Assembly: GCF_019966545.1 (NCBI RefSeq)
Contig: NZ_JAIMIC010000010.1
Location: 49,112 to 113,111, forward strand
DNA from: Heliomarina baculiformis
GTDB lineage: Bacteria; Pseudomonadota; Alphaproteobacteria; Rhodobacterales; Rhodobacteraceae
Direction of reading: 5' to 3'
Length of the DNA stretch: 64,000 bases
Positions 52,966 to 61,299 of this stretch are shown here, piece after piece. A model generated the notes under the pieces. That model was not told the origin of the DNA, made no database searches, and saw only the letters and a program-made list of their open reading frames with translations. A program made the position numbers and the translations under genes. Each line of letters begins with the position of its first letter. Position 1 is the stretch's first letter.

Positions 52966-54086
52966 TGTGCTGCCCCCTCTGCTTCGCGTGCATCGAACCA
53001 AATCCGCCTGTGATAGGCGTCGTCGCCCAACCAGGCCGACAGCACCAGCGCCCGGTTCAGGTAGAGCCCGATATCGAACTCATCCGTGTACCCGACCGCC
53101 CCGTGCAACTGGATCGCATCACGGGTAATTCTTTTGCCGGCCGTAACCGCACGCGCCTTGGCACGGCTGGCAAGCTGCGCCCGAACTTTCGGATCGGTTT
53201 CGCTGTCCATCAGCGCCAGAACTTCGCGGACGCCCGCCTGTGCAACCTCGCACATCACGTTGAGGTCGACAGCACGATGCTGGATGACCTGGAATGACCC
53301 GATCGGCTTGTCGAACTGCTCGCGGGTCTTGATGTACTCGAGCGTAATCTCGAAGGCGCACTCGCTCAGGCCGACAAGCTCGGCCGCGGCAAGCGCCGTT
53401 GCATCGGCGACAGCCTCGGCAAGCGCAGCCTGAACCGCGTCGCCGCTGGCCAGTTCCGCGGCCGGTGTTCCTGAAAACGAAAGCTCGCCCAGGGAACTGC
53501 CGTCGGCCTGCGCCCGCTTGTCGATGACAACCCCGTCCGCGGTGGCCTCGGCCAAGACGAGAACCGGTCCACCATCTTGTTCGGCCACGACGAGGAACCC
53601 TCGCGATCCGGTCGCACTGACCACCCAAGCCTTGTTTCCGGTTAGCCGCCCGTCCGCGTATCGGCAGGTCGCATCGGCGGGCGCCCCGCCCGGGCCACGT
53701 TCCTGCCAGGCAACCGCCAGTGAAACCTCGCCGCCGATGAGCTGCGCCATCTTCGGATGTTCCGGGCAAAGGCGACGCAGAAGGCCGAGACTCAGACCGA
53801 TCGTCAACACGACCGGTTCCGGTGCAATCACGCGACCGGCCTCTTCTGCGATAACGCCCCCGGCGGCCAGGCCCATGCCAAGACCCCCCTGCTCTTCGGG
53901 CACCGCCACGCCGAAAACGCCGGCCTCAGCCAGTTCCCGGACCATCTTCGGGTCGAAACTGCCCCCGGCATCACGGAGTTTTCGGGCTCTTCCACTTCCG
54001 CCCGCGCGTTCGAACAGGGTGCGCGCGCTCTCCCGCAACAGGCGAAGGTCTTCTTGTTCGCTGGAAATTGTATCAGTCTGTGTCAT
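52962..54086 (-). CDS. acyl-CoA dehydrogenase family protein, probable non-catalytic partner subunit
   Basis: Acyl-CoA dehydrogenase homologue, 374 residues. N-terminal region and IKTREQFDKPIGSFQVIQHR and IQLHGAVGYTDEFDIGLYL are recognisable. The helix-G position has no Glu (EAVADATALAAAELVG) and the EGT loop is replaced by a tail with YHRRIWFDAREAEG. Forms a tight gene pair with the catalytic subunit at 51814, like the pairs at 28-30 and 32-34 kb. It overlaps the upstream hotdog gene by 14 bp. Confidence 0.88.
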   Translation of the reverse strand: MTQTDTISSEQEDLRLLRESARTLFERAGGSGRARKLRDAGGSFDPKMVRELAEAGVFGVAVPEEQGGLGMGLAAGGVIAEEAGRVIAPEPVVLTIGLSLGLLRRLCPEHPKMAQLIGGEVSLAVAWQERGPGGAPADATCRYADGRLTGNKAWVVSATGSRGFLVVAEQDGGPVLVLAEATADGVVIDKRAQADGSSLGELSFSGTPAAELASGDAVQAALAEAVADATALAAAELVGLSECAFEITLEYIKTREQFDKPIGSFQVIQHRAVDLNVMCEVAQAGVREVLALMDSETDPKVRAQLASRAKARAVTAGKRITRDAIQLHGAVGYTDEFDIGLYLNRALVLSAWLGDDAYHRRIWFDAREAEGAAQ

Positions 54087-54522
54087 TTTGTTTTCGCTGG
54101 ATCATCACGGGGGTGTCGGTCGAAAAAACGACCTCGCCCTCGGGGTTTTTGGCGCTAAGCGTATAGTGCAAAACACCTCTGTCGGGCTTGCTTCTTGAAG
54201 GCGTGACCGCGTTGACTGTCAGTTCGACATCAAGGGGTTCGTTCGGGCGCACCGGCCGCAGCCAGCGCAGATTGTCAAAGCCCATGCCACCGATATTGGC
54301 AACATCGACCATCATTTCGGTCATGACGGGCTTGAATGCCTCCAGCATCGTCTGAAAGCCCGAGGCAATCAGGCTGCCGTGAATGGTGGCCGCATAGGCT
54401 TCGTCGGTGTGGAGCCGCTGCGGATCCCATACCTCGGCAAATGCCTTTATCGAGTCTGCGCTCATCGGGGCACTGCGAAAGTGATAGACTTGGCCCGGCG
54501 CGAAATCCTCCAGATACTTCAA
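54073..54522 (-). CDS. MaoC-like hotdog dehydratase
   Basis: Single hotdog domain, 149 residues. The active-site segment reads FAEVWDPQRLHTDEAYA, with Asp and His in the spacing of hydratase-2 enzymes, then IASGFQTML. Expected reaction: reversible hydration of a 2-enoyl-CoA made by the ACAD pair encoded directly downstream. The overlap with that gene and the 4-bp overlap with the transglutaminase-like gene indicate translational coupling. Confidence 0.88.
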   Translation of the reverse strand: MKYLEDFAPGQVYHFRSAPMSADSIKAFAEVWDPQRLHTDEAYAATIHGSLIASGFQTMLEAFKPVMTEMMVDVANIGGMGFDNLRWLRPVRPNEPLDVELTVNAVTPSRSKPDRGVLHYTLSAKNPEGEVVFSTDTPVMIQRKQNDTD

Positions 54523-55238
54523 GAAGCACCCTCCTTTGCGAAACCGGAATCATATCCGTTGGCATCCCGGGAAATTCGTACGCGGTTGAATTCTTCCAGC
54601 TTCGGATAGGTTTCCTTGAAGGCCACTAGGAATTCGCCCATGGGCGCGTCGAAATAGAGTCCCCGATCGTTTACATATTCCATGTGCCGGTGGTCCAGCT
54701 CATCGAACTCGTGGAAAAGCGCATCGTGATAGCCGTCGAAGACCAGTGGTTTGACCCCGAATCTTTTACACAGCTCCATGTTAAATGCAGGTGTTACTTT
54801 GTAGGGCTCACCATCCAGCCACAGTTGAACGTAGCCGTGATAGATGAATAGGTCAGTTCCCATCAACTCCTGCAGCTTAGGGGTGTTCAGGTGGTTGCGC
54901 ACATCGGCAAACCCAAGTGCGGCGGGGATACCCACAGCACGCAAACAGGCCGCAAGCAGGATCGCCTTGGGAACGCAAAATGCCGCTTCTGCCCCTGCGA
55001 TCCGGCTGGCACGGTAAGAATCTTCATCCAGCGCAAAACAATATGGGTCGTAACGAATGTCGTCGCGAACCGCTTCAAACAGACGGATCGCCTTGTCCCG
55101 CTTGGTTGCATCCGGCGAAAGATCGCGCAAAGCCGCTGTCACAAACTCCTGCACTTCGAGGCTGTCGCTTTCGACATAGTGCGACGGCATGACATAGCGC
55201 TCGGCTTCTGCAGGCAGGTGATCATCGGACTCGGCCAT
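54519..55238 (-). CDS. transglutaminase-like domain protein
   Basis: Transglutaminase-like superfamily protein, 239 residues, cytoplasmic (no signal peptide). Seen: a helical N-terminus, KRDKAIRLFEAVRDDIRYDP, the Cys region GAEAAFCVPKAILLAACLRA, GIPAALGFADVRNHL, and the His region FIYHGYVQLWLDGEPYKV. The third catalytic residue, usually Asp in DPT, is replaced: the sequence runs VTPAFN. Papain-like chemistry such as acyl or amide transfer is thus possible but unproven. Start at ATG 55238 after GGAGAGATCCA. It is the first gene of a beta-oxidation operon under a palindrome-covered promoter. Confidence 0.85.
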   Translation of the reverse strand: MAESDDHLPAEAERYVMPSHYVESDSLEVQEFVTAALRDLSPDATKRDKAIRLFEAVRDDIRYDPYCFALDEDSYRASRIAGAEAAFCVPKAILLAACLRAVGIPAALGFADVRNHLNTPKLQELMGTDLFIYHGYVQLWLDGEPYKVTPAFNMELCKRFGVKPLVFDGYHDALFHEFDELDHRHMEYVNDRGLYFDAPMGEFLVAFKETYPKLEEFNRVRISRDANGYDSGFAKEGAS

Positions 55239-55253
55239 TGGATCTCTCCATTT

Positions 55254-55271
55254 TTCTAACAATTGTTAGAA
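55254..55271. promoter_or_regulatory. perfect 18-bp palindromic operator TTCTAACAATTGTTAGAA
   Basis: Perfect palindrome 16 bp upstream of the transglutaminase-like start. It overlaps the -10 box of the promoter on the minus strand, the position of a repressor site. Related sites occur at 58916, 62494 and, weaker, 9425. Symmetry and half-site TCTAACA fit a TetR-like dimeric repressor; no such gene is in the window. Confidence 0.75.
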
Positions 55272-55296
55272 TAGTGATTCACCACCAGCACGTCAA
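55268..55296 (-). promoter_or_regulatory. candidate sigma-70 promoter of the transglutaminase-like/ACAD operon
   Basis: On the minus strand TTGACG, a 17-base spacer, then TATTCT. The spacing is ideal and the -10 box is overlapped by the perfect palindrome. It lies between the stop of the racemase-like gene and the first gene of the operon. Confidence 0.6.
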
Positions 55297-55302
55297 CGGG
55301 AT

Positions 55303-56439
55303 TTAATCTGTATCCGGCGCGTCCAGCCCGTAACGCGCATTGTCTTCTCCCAAGGCGGCCGCAACTCCGACCGAGTTGGCCGGAGACCGGAACTCCGGCG
55401 CAATTGGTAGCGGCAATGCGGGCGCATTCTGGCCGGATACGCTCAGGGTTCGCCCAAAAACGTCACGCGCTTTGAAATGCGGGTCACGCGACGCCTCGGC
55501 GGGCGTTTTTACGACCGAACAGCAACAATCGGCCGTCGCCAGCAAAGGCTCCCAATGGGTCGAGGGCTGTTTCCCCAGACGACGCGCAACTTCCGCAGCA
55601 CAGGAATCAGGCTCGGACCAGTCATCGCGAAGCGCCGACGGCAAACCGATGACATCGCAGAACGACTGCCAGAACTTTTCTTCCAACGCGCCAACGGCGA
55701 TCTGACGCCCGTCCGCAGCCGTATAAAGCCGATACCGGGCCAGGCCGCCCGTCAGGCGGCTGCCGCCGCTTTCGATGTTTTGCCCGGCGATCACACCTTC
55801 GGCATGGGCCCAATAGGCAAAGGCGAACACCCCCTCGGACATGGCGATATCCAGATGCGTCCCCTGCCCGTTTGCCTGCCGCGCAATCAGGGCCAGCAGG
55901 ATATTCATCACCGCCGGATAGGTTCCGCCTCCGATATCGGCGACCAGCCCGAACGGTGCCGTTGGTTGGTCATCCGGTCCGCAGCTCAGCGACAGGATAC
56001 CCGCATCACCGACGTAGTTAAGGTCGTGGCCAGCGGCGCTGGCCTTTGGTCCGGTCTGGCCATAGCCGGTGATCGAACAATAGATGAGACCGGGATTGAT
56101 CTCGCGCACAGCTTCATAACCAAGACCGAGCCGGCCCATCACGCCGGGACGGAACTGCTCTACCAGAATATCGGCCTTCTCGATCAAGGGGCGCAGAAGA
56201 TTCACTGCGCCCCTTGATTTTAGGTCGATGGCCACCGATCGCTTGCCGTGGTTCAACACAGCAAAGCCGATGCTCTCTCCTTCGATCATGGGTTCAGTGT
56301 GGCGCGCGTCCTCACCGACCCCAGGCCGTTCGAACTTGACAACTTCGGCGCCGGCCTCGGAAAGCATGAGCGTTGCCATCGGACCGGGAAGAAGGGTGCT
56401 GAAATCCAACACCAGAATACCCTTGAGCGGTTGGGTCAT
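55303..56439 (-). CDS. alpha-methylacyl-CoA racemase-like CaiB family protein
   Basis: Class III CoA-transferase fold, 378 residues. The match to alpha-methylacyl-CoA racemase is close: AGHDLNYVG carries the catalytic His and GLVADIGGGTYPAVM the Asp, in the spacing of human AMACR. Expected reaction: interconversion of (2R)- and (2S)-methylacyl-CoA so that ACADs specific for the S form can act. Start at ATG 56439 (TQPLKGILVLDFS), 10 bp after the hydratase stop. Last gene of the DUF35/thiolase-fold/hydratase operon. Confidence 0.88.
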   Translation of the reverse strand: MTQPLKGILVLDFSTLLPGPMATLMLSEAGAEVVKFERPGVGEDARHTEPMIEGESIGFAVLNHGKRSVAIDLKSRGAVNLLRPLIEKADILVEQFRPGVMGRLGLGYEAVREINPGLIYCSITGYGQTGPKASAAGHDLNYVGDAGILSLSCGPDDQPTAPFGLVADIGGGTYPAVMNILLALIARQANGQGTHLDIAMSEGVFAFAYWAHAEGVIAGQNIESGGSRLTGGLARYRLYTAADGRQIAVGALEEKFWQSFCDVIGLPSALRDDWSEPDSCAAEVARRLGKQPSTHWEPLLATADCCCSVVKTPAEASRDPHFKARDVFGRTLSVSGQNAPALPLPIAPEFRSPANSVGVAAALGEDNARYGLDAPDTD

Positions 56440-56449
56440 CTTCTGCTCT

Positions 56450-57307
56450 TCACGCGAAGCGCGCGGCGCCATTGTTCAGAACAACGACGTCGCGTGCCGG
56501 GACCGACGCGCGAAACCGGGCCTCGCCGTCCTCTTCCCAAATTTCGAACCGCACGGTTTCGCCGGGATAGACCGGCGCCGAGAACCGAACATCCAAGCCG
56601 ACAAGCCGGGCCGCATCATAGTCGAGCAACGTCTTGAGGATCGCCCGGGCCGCCAGCCCGTAGGTTGCCAGACCATGCAGGATCGGGCGATCGAACCCAA
56701 CCGAACGGGCGACATCCGGGTCAGCGTGAAGCGGATTGAAATCGCCGCTGAGGCGATAAATGAGCGCCTGACGTGGCAGGGTTTCGATTTCACAGACGTG
56801 ATCGGGCGCGCGGTCAGGCAGCGCTGCCGGTGCCGGGCCCGCCTTGTTTTCACCGCCAAAGCCGCCATCGCCGCGACAGAAGGCCGACATCGCCACGCGC
56901 GCCAGCTTTTCACCGCTGTCCGCGTCGATAATATCGCGGCTTTGGTAGATGACGGCACCCTTGCCCTCGCCCTTGTCGGAGATGAAGTCGATCTTGCTGC
57001 GGCCGATAATCCGGCCATGGGTCGGCAGCGGCTTGTAGATATCCAGCCACTGTTCACCATGTAGCACTTGCTGCCAGTTCACACCGGTCTTGGGATCGCG
57101 CAGCCAGAAGCCGGGGTACCCCATAGTGACCGCCATTGCGGGCACCGCCTTAAGCCCGTTCTCATAGACATAGGCCAGTTCCTTTTTGTCGGTCGGATCC
57201 TCGCCGAACCCAAGGCCGAGCGCATACAGGATGGTATCCCGCTCGGTCAGTGTCTGTTCAATTTCCTCAAAGTCCCAGTTCGACAGTGCATCAAAATCCA
57301 ATGGCAT
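56450..57307 (-). CDS. MaoC/hydratase-2 double-hotdog enoyl-CoA hydratase
   Basis: Two hotdog domains in one chain, 285 residues, like the hydratase-2 part of peroxisomal multifunctional enzyme 2. The C-terminal domain has the intact motif SGDFNPLHADPDVA, then GFDRPILHGLATYG. It should hydrate trans-2-enoyl-CoA to (R)-3-hydroxyacyl-CoA, and the double-hotdog form suits bulky or branched acyl chains. It follows the thiolase-fold gene by about 24 bp and precedes the racemase, which fits branched-chain beta-oxidation. Confidence 0.93.
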   Translation of the reverse strand: MPLDFDALSNWDFEEIEQTLTERDTILYALGLGFGEDPTDKKELAYVYENGLKAVPAMAVTMGYPGFWLRDPKTGVNWQQVLHGEQWLDIYKPLPTHGRIIGRSKIDFISDKGEGKGAVIYQSRDIIDADSGEKLARVAMSAFCRGDGGFGGENKAGPAPAALPDRAPDHVCEIETLPRQALIYRLSGDFNPLHADPDVARSVGFDRPILHGLATYGLAARAILKTLLDYDAARLVGLDVRFSAPVYPGETVRFEIWEEDGEARFRASVPARDVVVLNNGAARFA

Positions 57308-57330
57308 TATCTTTCCTCCCTTAATTGCCG

Positions 57331-58482
57331 TCAGAGCGTGTTTTGCGATCCAAGTATTGCCGTGACCTGACTGGACAGCACACCGCCGTTGCCATGCGCC
57401 AGCGCCAGGTCGACATCCCTCAACTGAATGCCAGGCGCGTCGCCACGGATCTGACGCGCAGCCTCGATCACCGTGAAGATGCCGTACATACCGGGGTGTA
57501 CGCAGGACAGGCCCCCGCCATTCGTGTTCACAGGCAAGACGCCGCCAGGCGCGATTCGCCCGCCTTCGACGAAGGCCCCGCCCTCGCCCTTGGCGCAGAA
57601 CCCCAGATCTTCAAGAAACAGGATGGTATTGATGGTGAAGGCATCATAAAGCTCGACCGCCTGGATGTCCGCAGCGGTCACTCCGGCCGCCGCAAAGGCG
57701 CGCGCGCCTGAGTCGCGGGCGGCGGTCACGGTGAAATCTTTCATCTGCGAAATCTGCCGGTGCGAGCTTTCCGCAGCACTGCCCAGCACATAGACAGGCG
57801 CCTTTGGGAAATCCCGGGCGCGGTCCGCGCGTACCAGAACAATCGCACCGCCGCCGTCGGTGACAAGACAACAATCGCGCACGGTCAACGGATCGCCCAC
57901 CATGCGCGCGCCCAACACGTCCTCGCGGGTCAGCGGGCCGCGCTCGAAAGCTTCGGGGTTGTGCTGCGCCCAGGCCCGCGCGGCAACGGCCACGTCGGCC
58001 AGCTGTTCGCGGGTGGTGCCATATTCATGCATGTGCCGCGCCGCGGCCATCGCATATGCCGAGATCGGATAGCGCGGATTGTACGGCGCCTCATGGGCCG
58101 GCGGGCGCGAGGCGGTCACCAGTCTGCCCGACGCGGTGCGCTGATTGGAGCCATAGACAATCAGGGCGACAGCACACAGACCGGCATCAAGCGCCATGGT
58201 CGCAGACGTCAGATAATTCACGAAGGATGATCCGCCCGACATCGTGCCATCAATGAGACGCGGCTGAATGCCCAGATACTCTGCCGCCATAAGCGCCGGC
58301 ATACTGTCTTCCATCATGGTGCAGAACAGCCCGTCCACGTCGGACAGTTTCAGCCCGGCATCGCCAAGCGCTGCAAGTGCGGACTGCGCCATGACATCAT
58401 ATGCCGTCAGACCATGGGCCTCGCCGAAACCGGCATGACCGGTTCCCACGATGGCGGATTTTCCCCGAAGTTCAGCGGTCAT
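57331..58482 (-). CDS. thiolase-fold protein lacking the nucleophilic Cys (Ltp2-like aldolase candidate)
   Basis: Thiolase/SCP-x fold, 383 residues. The Cys position reads GTMSGGSSF (Gly83-Gly84); the HD loop is ELYDAFTINTILFLEDLGFC; the C-terminal loop is GLSCVHPGMYG. Very similar to the protein encoded at 39083, less to 17973. With a DUF35 gene just upstream and a hydratase just downstream, it most likely cleaves the 3-hydroxyacyl-CoA from that hydratase by retro-aldol reaction, giving a carbonyl compound and acetyl- or propionyl-CoA. The inference rests on Ltp2-ChsH2. Confidence 0.8.
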   Translation of the reverse strand: MTAELRGKSAIVGTGHAGFGEAHGLTAYDVMAQSALAALGDAGLKLSDVDGLFCTMMEDSMPALMAAEYLGIQPRLIDGTMSGGSSFVNYLTSATMALDAGLCAVALIVYGSNQRTASGRLVTASRPPAHEAPYNPRYPISAYAMAAARHMHEYGTTREQLADVAVAARAWAQHNPEAFERGPLTREDVLGARMVGDPLTVRDCCLVTDGGGAIVLVRADRARDFPKAPVYVLGSAAESSHRQISQMKDFTVTAARDSGARAFAAAGVTAADIQAVELYDAFTINTILFLEDLGFCAKGEGGAFVEGGRIAPGGVLPVNTNGGGLSCVHPGMYGIFTVIEAARQIRGDAPGIQLRDVDLALAHGNGGVLSSQVTAILGSQNTL

Positions 58483-58485
58483 ATC

Positions 58486-58863
58486 TTATCCCTCCGACGG
58501 CTTGAAAAGCACGGCCGGAGCGCCCTCGGCCTCGCCCACGAAAGCGGTTACAGCCATGTCGATGGCGACCTCACCCGGAGCAATGCCCTCGACCCGGCTC
58601 ATCATCCGGACGCCCTCGTCCAGTTCGACAACGCACACGTTGTAGTCGCCCCCCCGTTCAGGCTTTCGGCGCACGACGGTTGTGGTGTGGACCCGTCCCT
58701 TGCCGGTAGCCTGCTTCCACGAAATCGCAGTGCCATGACAATGGGGACACAGGACTCGCGGGAAAAAATGATAGGCCCCGCAGTCTTCGCACTTTGGCAG
58801 CAGGATCTCTCCCTTTGTCAGCGCGCCCTGGAAAATATGGTCTGGTCCTTTGGCGTCCGGCAC
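58486..58863 (-). CDS. Zn-ribbon/OB-fold protein (DUF35 family)
   Basis: DUF35 protein, 125 residues. Zinc ribbon CEDCGAYHFFPRVLCPHC at about residues 25-42; OB part with VHTTTVVRRKPERGGDYNV and ELDEGVRMMSRV. Predicted partner of the thiolase-fold protein encoded 3 bp downstream. First gene of a four-gene minus-strand operon whose promoter region holds a TCTAACA-type operator shared with the divergent CoA-transferase operon. Confidence 0.9.
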   Translation of the reverse strand: MPDAKGPDHIFQGALTKGEILLPKCEDCGAYHFFPRVLCPHCHGTAISWKQATGKGRVHTTTVVRRKPERGGDYNVCVVELDEGVRMMSRVEGIAPGEVAIDMAVTAFVGEAEGAPAVLFKPSEG

Positions 58864-58904
58864 CGGCGTTCTCCTTCAAGTAATCCAGTCTCTGGTTAAG
58901 CGTA

Positions 58905-58933
58905 TTGATAATATTTCTAACAAATGTTAGATT
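58905..58933 (+). promoter_or_regulatory. candidate sigma-70 promoter of the CoA-transferase operon
   Basis: TTGATA, a 17-base spacer, and TAGATT, 34 bp before the CoA-transferase start codon. The operator at 58916-58931 fills most of the spacer and part of the -10 box. A TTGACT on the opposite strand (58934-58939) may serve the divergent DUF35 operon. Confidence 0.5.
58916..58931. promoter_or_regulatory. TCTAACA-type operator in a divergent promoter
   Basis: TCTAACAAATGTTAGA: perfect 7-bp half-sites TCTAACA / TGTTAGA around a 2-base centre. It lies between the divergent DUF35 and CoA-transferase operons so one bound repressor could block both. Confidence 0.72.
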
Positions 58934-58967
58934 TAGTCAACCTCTTTGGAACATTTGCGGGATACTC

Positions 58968-60113
58968 ATGTCAGGTTCAGATTTAGCCCCCCTTTCTGGC
59001 AAACTCGTCGTTGCGCTCGAACAGGCAGTCGCAGCGCCTTTTTGCTCCTCGCGGCTGGCCGATGCCGGCGCGCGCGTGATCAAGATCGAACGCAAGGGCG
59101 CAGGCGATTTTGCCCGCGCCTACGATGCCGCCGCCAACGGTGAAAGCGCCTATTTCACATGGCTGAACCGAGGCAAAGAATCGGTCGCCCTGGACATTAA
59201 AGCTGACGAGGACCGGGAAATCCTGCTCAGGATGCTGGAAAACGCGGATGTGTTTGTTCAAAACCTGCTGCCGGGCGCGCTGGCCAAGCTCGGGCTCGAT
59301 TCCGCGAGTCTGCGAGAGAGGTTCCCGCGTCTCGTGACCTGCGACATCACCGGATACGGTGAGGACGGCCCGATGCGCAATGCCAAGGCCTATGATCTTC
59401 TGGTGCAATGCGAAAGCGGTCTGGCATCGGTGACCGGCACGGCGGACGGACCGGGGCGGGTTGGCGTTTCCGTCTGCGATATCGCCACCGGTATGACAGC
59501 CCATGCCGGAATTTGCGAAGCACTTGTCGGGCGTGATCGCACCGGCAAGGGCAGCGGTGTTTCGGTGGCAATGTTTGACGTGATGGCCGACTGGATGTCG
59601 GTTCCGCTGCTTTATCACGATTACCTTGGCAAGCCGACACCGCGTGTCGGACTGAACCACACGGTCATCTGCCCATACGGGGCCTATGCGTGCAAGGACG
59701 GTCAGCTTGTCGTCATTACCGTGCAGCACAGCGGCGAATGGCTACGGTTCTGTGAACACATACTGGGCGACGCGACTCTGGCTAACGACCCCCGGTTTCA
59801 TGACAACACGGCGCGAATTGAAAACAAGCCCGCGCTCGAGGCGCTCATCAAGGCCGTGTTCTCCTCTCATGACCGCGCCGAGATGCTGAAGCGGTTTGAC
59901 GCTGCGGGCATTGCCTCCGGGGCCGTGAACGACGTGGCGACCCTGTCCGATCACCCGCAGCTTGACCGGTCCGTGATTGGCACACCCTCCGGCGAGATCA
60001 AGGTCCCGACACCCCCGATCCGGCGCAGCATAGGCGAAACGACACTGGGCCCCTGCCCGGCCTTCGATGCTGAAGGCAAAGCCCTTCGCGCCGAGTTCTG
60101 CCCTCGTTCATAA
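58968..60113 (+). CDS. CaiB/BaiF family CoA-transferase (class III)
   Basis: Class III CoA-transferase, 381 residues. N-terminus LSGKLVVALEQAVAAPFCSS, NRGKESVALDIKADEDREIL, GYGEDGPMRNAKAYDLLVQ and the catalytic Asp in VGVSVCDIATG. No racemase-type AGHD. It resembles the succinyl-CoA-dependent transferases that activate dicarboxylic or hydroxy acids. The start is the ATG at 58968; the frame extends upstream through the promoter. A second, frameshifted family member follows after 17 bp. Confidence 0.9.
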   Translation: MSGSDLAPLSGKLVVALEQAVAAPFCSSRLADAGARVIKIERKGAGDFARAYDAAANGESAYFTWLNRGKESVALDIKADEDREILLRMLENADVFVQNLLPGALAKLGLDSASLRERFPRLVTCDITGYGEDGPMRNAKAYDLLVQCESGLASVTGTADGPGRVGVSVCDIATGMTAHAGICEALVGRDRTGKGSGVSVAMFDVMADWMSVPLLYHDYLGKPTPRVGLNHTVICPYGAYACKDGQLVVITVQHSGEWLRFCEHILGDATLANDPRFHDNTARIENKPALEALIKAVFSSHDRAEMLKRFDAAGIASGAVNDVATLSDHPQLDRSVIGTPSGEIKVPTPPIRRSIGETTLGPCPAFDAEGKALRAEFCPRS

Positions 60114-60130
60114 AAAGGTTGGGCAACTAA

Positions 60131-61278
60131 ATGACCGCTGAGAAAAAACCCGCGATCCTTCAGGGCGTGAAGATCGTCGACCTTACTTCTGTGGTTTTCG
60201 GACCTTTGGCCACGCAAATGCTGGGCGATCTGGGGGCCGATGTGATCAAGGTGGAAGGTCCCGAGGGCGATCTTCTTCGCCAGGTCCAGCCTTCACGCAA
60301 CAATCTGATGGGTGCCGCTTTTCTGGGCACCAACCGTAACAAGCGCAGTGTCGTACTCGACCTGAAAACGCAAACCGGTCACAATCGGCTGCGCAAGCTA
60401 CTGGCCGATGCCGACGTGATGATTTCAAGCATACGGCCGACGGCGCTAGCCAGATTGTCTCTCGATCTCGAAACCCTACGCCAGGAAAATCCGAACCTGA
60501 TCACGGTATCTTCCACTGGATTCGGGCAGGACGGACCCTATGCCGCCCGACCCGCGTTCGACGATGCTGTCCAGTCGGTTTCTGGGTTGGCTAGCCTGGC
60601 AACATTGCGCGATCGCGAAGCGCCGCCCGCATATGCCCTACGATTCTCGCCGACAAGCTTGGCGCCGTGATGGGAGCCCTGTTCCACCGCGAGCGTACGG
60701 GAGAAGCCCAGCATGTCGAGGTGCCGATGTTTGAGACGCTGGCCGCCTTCCTGCTGGCCGAACATCTGGATGGTGCCACCTTCGAAGAGACCCCGCAGGA
60801 TTTCGGCTATGCCCGGATGCTGGTTCCGCATAGGCGTCCGGTTAAGACGGCAGATGGATATATCACAATTCTGCCCTACACCAACGTACAATGGGCGCGG
60901 TTCTTCAAGGCGGTCGGGCGCGATGACATGATCGACCACGTCTGGGTCACTGACATGGACACCCGTAGCCGCAACATCGGCGCTGTATACGATATGGTGG
61001 CGCAGATTGCCCTAACTCGGACAACAGATGACTGGCTTGCCTTGATGGAGCAGGCCGACATACCCGCCATGCCGGTGCGCAACCTGTCGGATTTGCCGAA
61101 CGATCCCCATCTTGCCGCGACCGGGTTCTTTCAACAGATTGATCACCCAACCGAAGGGGCGATCTGGACGACACGCCCGCCGATACGATTCTCGGCAACG
61201 CCGGCGCGGCATGATCACCGCCCTGCCCCTCGACTGGGGGAGCACAGCGAAGATATCATCGGGCCGGGAGAAGAATAA
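60131..61278 (+). pseudogene. CaiB/BaiF family CoA-transferase with a frameshift
   Basis: Two overlapping open frames encode one class III CoA-transferase. The first (60131-60670) gives the N-terminal half with VDLTSVVFGPLATQMLGDLG and TNRNKRSVVLDLK, then runs into an unrelated tail after PPAYA. The second (ending 61278) continues the family pattern ILADKLGAVMGALFHRERTG and HVEVPMFETLAAFLL. Adding one base in the C run at 60636-60638 restores a single reading frame of about 382 codons, including the catalytic Asp region ILADK. It is therefore a one-base deletion, either real or a sequencing or assembly error. If real, only the half-length products could form. Confidence 0.85.
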
Positions 61279-61299
61279 CCCCCCCCGGCACCGGGCGGA

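Noticed and set aside
17973..58482. Calling the thiolase-fold genes at 17973, 39083 and 57331 ordinary acetyl-CoA acetyltransferases
   Set aside because: All three have Gly instead of the nucleophilic Cys and Tyr instead of the catalytic-loop His; only 5475 and 62705 keep the thiolase residues.
60630..60670. Programmed frameshift in the CoA-transferase gene
   Set aside because: There is no slippery heptamer or following stem-loop in view, and this family is not known to need frameshifting; a one-base deletion is simpler.
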